Positions 5,425 through 7,478 of a DNA stretch of 7,478 nt are shown here, in pieces. The stretch is taken from NCBI GenBank assembly GCA_035512995.1, contig DATKCY010000097.1, forward strand, positions 1 to 7,478. Reading direction: 5' to 3'. Position numbers and translations under genes: made by a program. The notes under the pieces were generated by a model. It saw only the letters and a list, made by a program, of their open reading frames with translations. It was not told where the DNA came from and did not search any database. The DNA comes from Thermohalobaculum sp035512995. GTDB taxonomy: Bacteria; Pseudomonadota; Alphaproteobacteria; Rhodobacterales; Rhodobacteraceae. Within the stretch, counting starts at the first letter, position 1; each line of letters starts with the position of its first letter.

Positions 5425-6714
5425 ATGGCGAGATCGGTTTCGCGGCGGGGTGGCGTCGGCGGCTACATCAAGGGCTTCCTGTTCGGCATCGTCCTGGTCG
5501 TGCTGGTGCTGGTCGGCCTCGCCTTCCTCGCGCCGGTGGGCGAGTTGCCGGGTGAGGGCGAGCTGACGGCGGTCGAGGACGGGGAGCCGGACCTCGCGGC
5601 GGCAACGCCCGAGCTGGGCGACCAGGCAGAGGCGGGGCTCGAGCTCGTCGAGGAGAGCGTCGAGGAGGTGTTGGCCGAGGACGACCCGACCGTTGAGATC
5701 GAGGGCGTTGCCGAGGAGGACCTTCCCGTCGAGGAGGCACTCGAAGACGTGGATCCGGCGCTCGGCGAAGCGAGCGACGAGGGCGCGCTCCGCCCGGTCG
5801 AGCTGGCCGAGCTGCCGGGCGAGCTGCCGGCGGGCGGCGACGAGGCGCTCGAGCCGGGCGGCGCGGACGAGGTCCCCGCCGAGCTCGACGCGATCCTCGA
5901 CGGCGTGACCGGGACAGACGGCGATGCGGAGCCCGAAACCGATACCGGGGCGTCGAGCGAGGCGGATCAGGGCACCGGCGACGCGCTGGCATCCGCCACG
6001 CCGCCGCCGCTCGCCGAGACGCGGCCGATCGCGCTCGACGGCCCCGCGCTCGAGGTCAACGCCGCCTCGTATGCGGCGCCGGAGACCGAGCCGGTGATCG
6101 GCGTCATCATGGACGGCGTGGCGGGCAGCGAGCTCAGCCCCGACGTTCTCTTCGCGCTGCCGGTGGCGGTCACGCTCGGCATCGTGCCGGGGCGCGAGGG
6201 CGACGAGGCGCTGGCCGAGGCCGCCCGCGCGCGCAACTGGGAGGTGCTGGCGCAGCTCCCCTTTGCCGGCGGGGAGGGGGAGGCGATGCCCGGCGCGCTG
6301 TCGGCGGGCATGCCGGCCGAGGAGATCGCCGAGCGGACCGAGGCGCTGATGGGCCGCCTGAGCCAGGCGGTGGCGGCTACGAGCGAGGGGCCGCTCGAGG
6401 ACCCCGCGGCGGTCGAGGCGCTGCTTCAGACGCTCGAGGCGCACGGCTTCGGCTATGTCGGCACCGGCGGCGCGGCGGGCGAGGGCCCGCCGAACGCGGA
6501 GCCGACGACCATCGTGCCGCGGGACGCGAGCGCGGAGGAGGTGCTGGCGGTGCTCCAGGAGGCGGCGGACGAGGCCGGGCCCGGCGGCGCGTCGCTGGTC
6601 GTGCTGCCGCCGACGCGCGCCGCGGCCGAGGCGCTGGCGCGCTGGAGCGGCGAGGCGGGCGCGGGACTGGTGGCGCCGCTCTCGGCCGTCCTTCGCCGGC
6701 AGGCCGGGGGCTGA
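5425..6714 (+). CDS. Membrane-anchored divergent polysaccharide deacetylase-like protein, probably catalytically inactive
   Basis: The 429-residue product has three parts. A short basic N-terminus (R3, R8, R9, K16) precedes one hydrophobic segment (about 18-36), predicting a single-pass anchor with the rest in the periplasm. Residues 40-190 form an acidic, Pro/Gly/Ala-rich linker: by my count 50 Asp/Glu, one Arg and no Lys. Residues 222-429 resemble the divergent polysaccharide deacetylase (YibQ-like, Polysacc_deac_2) fold: PVIGVIMDGVAG, then LPVAVTLGIVPG, WEVLAQLPF, MPGALSAGM and a C-terminal VAPLSAVL, an ending I recall from Rhodobacteraceae members. Family enzymes usually have an Asp-Asp pair after the first strand and a His in an NHMGS-like motif. 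Here the pair is D230-G231, and the stretch that should hold the His reads ATSEGPLED (318-326). Activity is therefore doubtful and a structural or binding role is possible. It is divergent from trpG and has no evident functional link to it. The family call is from pattern memory, moderately sure. Confidence 0.78.
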   Translation: MARSVSRRGGVGGYIKGFLFGIVLVVLVLVGLAFLAPVGELPGEGELTAVEDGEPDLAAATPELGDQAEAGLELVEESVEEVLAEDDPTVEIEGVAEEDLPVEEALEDVDPALGEASDEGALRPVELAELPGELPAGGDEALEPGGADEVPAELDAILDGVTGTDGDAEPETDTGASSEADQGTGDALASATPPPLAETRPIALDGPALEVNAASYAAPETEPVIGVIMDGVAGSELSPDVLFALPVAVTLGIVPGREGDEALAEAARARNWEVLAQLPFAGGEGEAMPGALSAGMPAEEIAERTEALMGRLSQAVAATSEGPLEDPAAVEALLQTLEAHGFGYVGTGGAAGEGPPNAEPTTIVPRDASAEEVLAVLQEAADEAGPGGASLVVLPPTRAAAEALARWSGEAGAGLVAPLSAVLRRQAGG

Positions 6715-6792
6715 CGCCGCTGCTGCCGACCCCGCCGCATCCCGCGGTTGGGGCCGATCCGCACTCGAGGGGACGGAGCGGGGCGCGCGTCG

Positions 6793-6821
6793 CGGCGGCC
6801 CGAATGCGCGTCGGGCCGCCG
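6793..6821 (+). terminator. Strong 11-bp GC hairpin after the deacetylase-like gene
   Basis: CGGCGGCCCGA (6793-6803) pairs perfectly with TCGGGCCGCCG (6811-6821) around a seven-base loop. It lies 79 bases past the stop at 6714 and 31 bases before the transporter ATG at 6853. No T-run follows, so it is not a textbook intrinsic terminator, though GC-rich genomes often lack the T-run. It may end the upstream transcript, or protect an mRNA end. The remainder of this 138-base gap shows no gene and no good promoter hexamers. Confidence 0.4.
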
Positions 6822-6852
6822 GGGCAGCGGCGGCCGCGGGGGAAGGCGGGGC

Positions 6853-7478
6853 ATGTACGGCATCGAGACGGCAGCGCTGATCGCCGCCACCTTCCTTGCG
6901 GCGGGCTTCATCAAGGGCGCGATCGGCCTCGGCCTGCCGGTCGTGGTGCTGGGCCTCCTGGCCCCGGCGCTCGGCATGCGCGAGGCGCTGGCGCTGTTCC
7001 TGATCCCGGCGATCGCGGCCAACAGCTGGCAGATGCTGTCGGGCCCGTGGCTCGGCCAGCTCTTCCGGCGGATGTGGCCGTTCCTGCTGGCCGCAGCCAT
7101 CGGCATCTGGATGGGCACATGGGTGCTCGCGAACGCCGACACGGCGCTGCTCGAGGCGCTGCTCGGCGCGGTGCTGATCGTCTACTCGATCTTTTCGCTC
7201 CTGACCCCGCAGCTTCCGCCGCCGGGCCGGCGCGAGCGCTGGATGGCGCCGCTCGCGGGGGGCGCGGGCGGGGTGATGTTCGGCATGACCGGCATCTTCA
7301 TCGTGCCCGGCATCCTCTATCTGCAGACGCTGGGGCTGAAGCGCGACATGTTCGTGCAGGCGCTGGGGCTGACCTTCATCACGATCAGCTCGACGCTGAC
7401 GGTCTCGATGGCCGGGCGCAACCTCGTCTCGGTCGAGGAGGCGATGGCCTCGGCGGTGCTGCTGGTGCCGACCTTCCT
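6853..7478 (+). CDS. TSUP-family (TauE/SafE-like) membrane transporter, 3' truncated by the window
   Basis: From the ATG at 6853, with GGAAGG and AGGCGGGG just upstream, the frame is open for 208 codons plus two bases to the right edge, with no stop. The protein is strongly hydrophobic with about six membrane segments visible (roughly 6-40, 44-62, 74-93, 97-117, 132-157 and 166-188). It carries the TSUP signatures: AAGFIKGAIGLGLP (16-29) near the N-terminus, and GGAGGVMFGMTGIFIVPGILYLQ (136-158) starting the second half of the inverted repeat. The family exports or imports sulfite, sulfoacetate and other small sulfur- or carbon-containing anions across the inner membrane; the substrate cannot be told from this sequence. 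Full-length members are about 250 residues, so some 40-50 residues are missing at the edge. It is read in the same direction as the deacetylase-like gene but is separated by a hairpin, so it may be independent. Confidence 0.88.
   Translation, partial: MYGIETAALIAATFLAAGFIKGAIGLGLPVVVLGLLAPALGMREALALFLIPAIAANSWQMLSGPWLGQLFRRMWPFLLAAAIGIWMGTWVLANADTALLEALLGAVLIVYSIFSLLTPQLPPPGRRERWMAPLAGGAGGVMFGMTGIFIVPGILYLQTLGLKRDMFVQALGLTFITISSTLTVSMAGRNLVSVEEAMASAVLLVPTF

Noticed and set aside
3706..6444. A 912-codon minus-strand open frame reaching from trpD back across trpG and the deacetylase-like gene
   Set aside because: Only its last 339 codons are a real protein (TrpD). The upstream part is out of frame with trpG and antisense to the divergent gene, with low-complexity Arg/Leu/Ala composition.
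6453..7142. A 229-codon minus-strand open frame opposite the deacetylase-like gene end and the transporter start
   Set aside because: It crosses the gap between two plus-strand genes and is Ala/Arg/Ser/Pro-rich with no domain. The plus-strand TSUP reading has clear family signatures and membrane segments.
1..7478. Mobile elements, CRISPR arrays, tRNA/rRNA genes, defence or toxin-antitoxin systems
   Set aside because: None was found by eye: no transposase or integrase motifs, no regularly spaced repeats, no tRNA-like cloverleaf, and composition looks uniform across the window.

Overview
This is a very GC-rich window whose gene order and regulatory signals point to an alphaproteobacterium, most likely of the Rhodobacterales/Rhodobacteraceae type. 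Three things support this: the arrangement trpG-trpD-trpC-moaC-moeA-lexA on one strand; an alphaproteobacterial-type SOS box (direct repeat GTTC-N7-GTTC) in front of lexA; and an alphaproteobacterial-style LexA. The lineage is an inference from gene order and motifs, not from a marker gene.

Layout. The left three quarters (about 175-5297) is a leftward (minus-strand) gene train. Read in the direction of transcription it is trpG (5297-4722), trpD (4725-3706), trpC (3644-2826), moaC (2685-2212), moeA (2215-980) and lexA (909-175). trpG/trpD overlap by four bases (ATGA) and moaC/moeA by four bases (GTGA), so each pair is probably translationally coupled. A 140-base gap with a GC hairpin and a weak promoter-like pair separates the trp genes from the molybdenum-cofactor genes. 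lexA has its own clear promoter, with the SOS box lying over its -10 region. A possible first 25 codons of another leftward gene run off the left edge; comEC is a guess from gene order only.

The right quarter is rightward. A divergently transcribed gene (5425-6714) encodes a membrane-anchored protein with a long acidic linker and a C-terminal domain resembling the divergent polysaccharide deacetylase family, but with its expected metal-binding motifs degraded. After a 138-base gap holding a strong 11-bp hairpin comes the 5' part of a TSUP (TauE/SafE-like) membrane transporter gene, cut by the right edge.

How the genes work together. TrpG supplies ammonia for anthranilate, TrpD makes phosphoribosyl-anthranilate and TrpC closes the indole ring; trpE, trpF and trpAB are not in the window. 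MoaC makes cyclic pyranopterin monophosphate and MoeA inserts molybdate into molybdopterin. LexA represses the SOS regulon. These are three unrelated functions sharing a directon. I see no phage, transposon, CRISPR, tRNA/rRNA or defence system. Most of the window is core housekeeping DNA, and the least ordinary item is the degenerate deacetylase-like protein.
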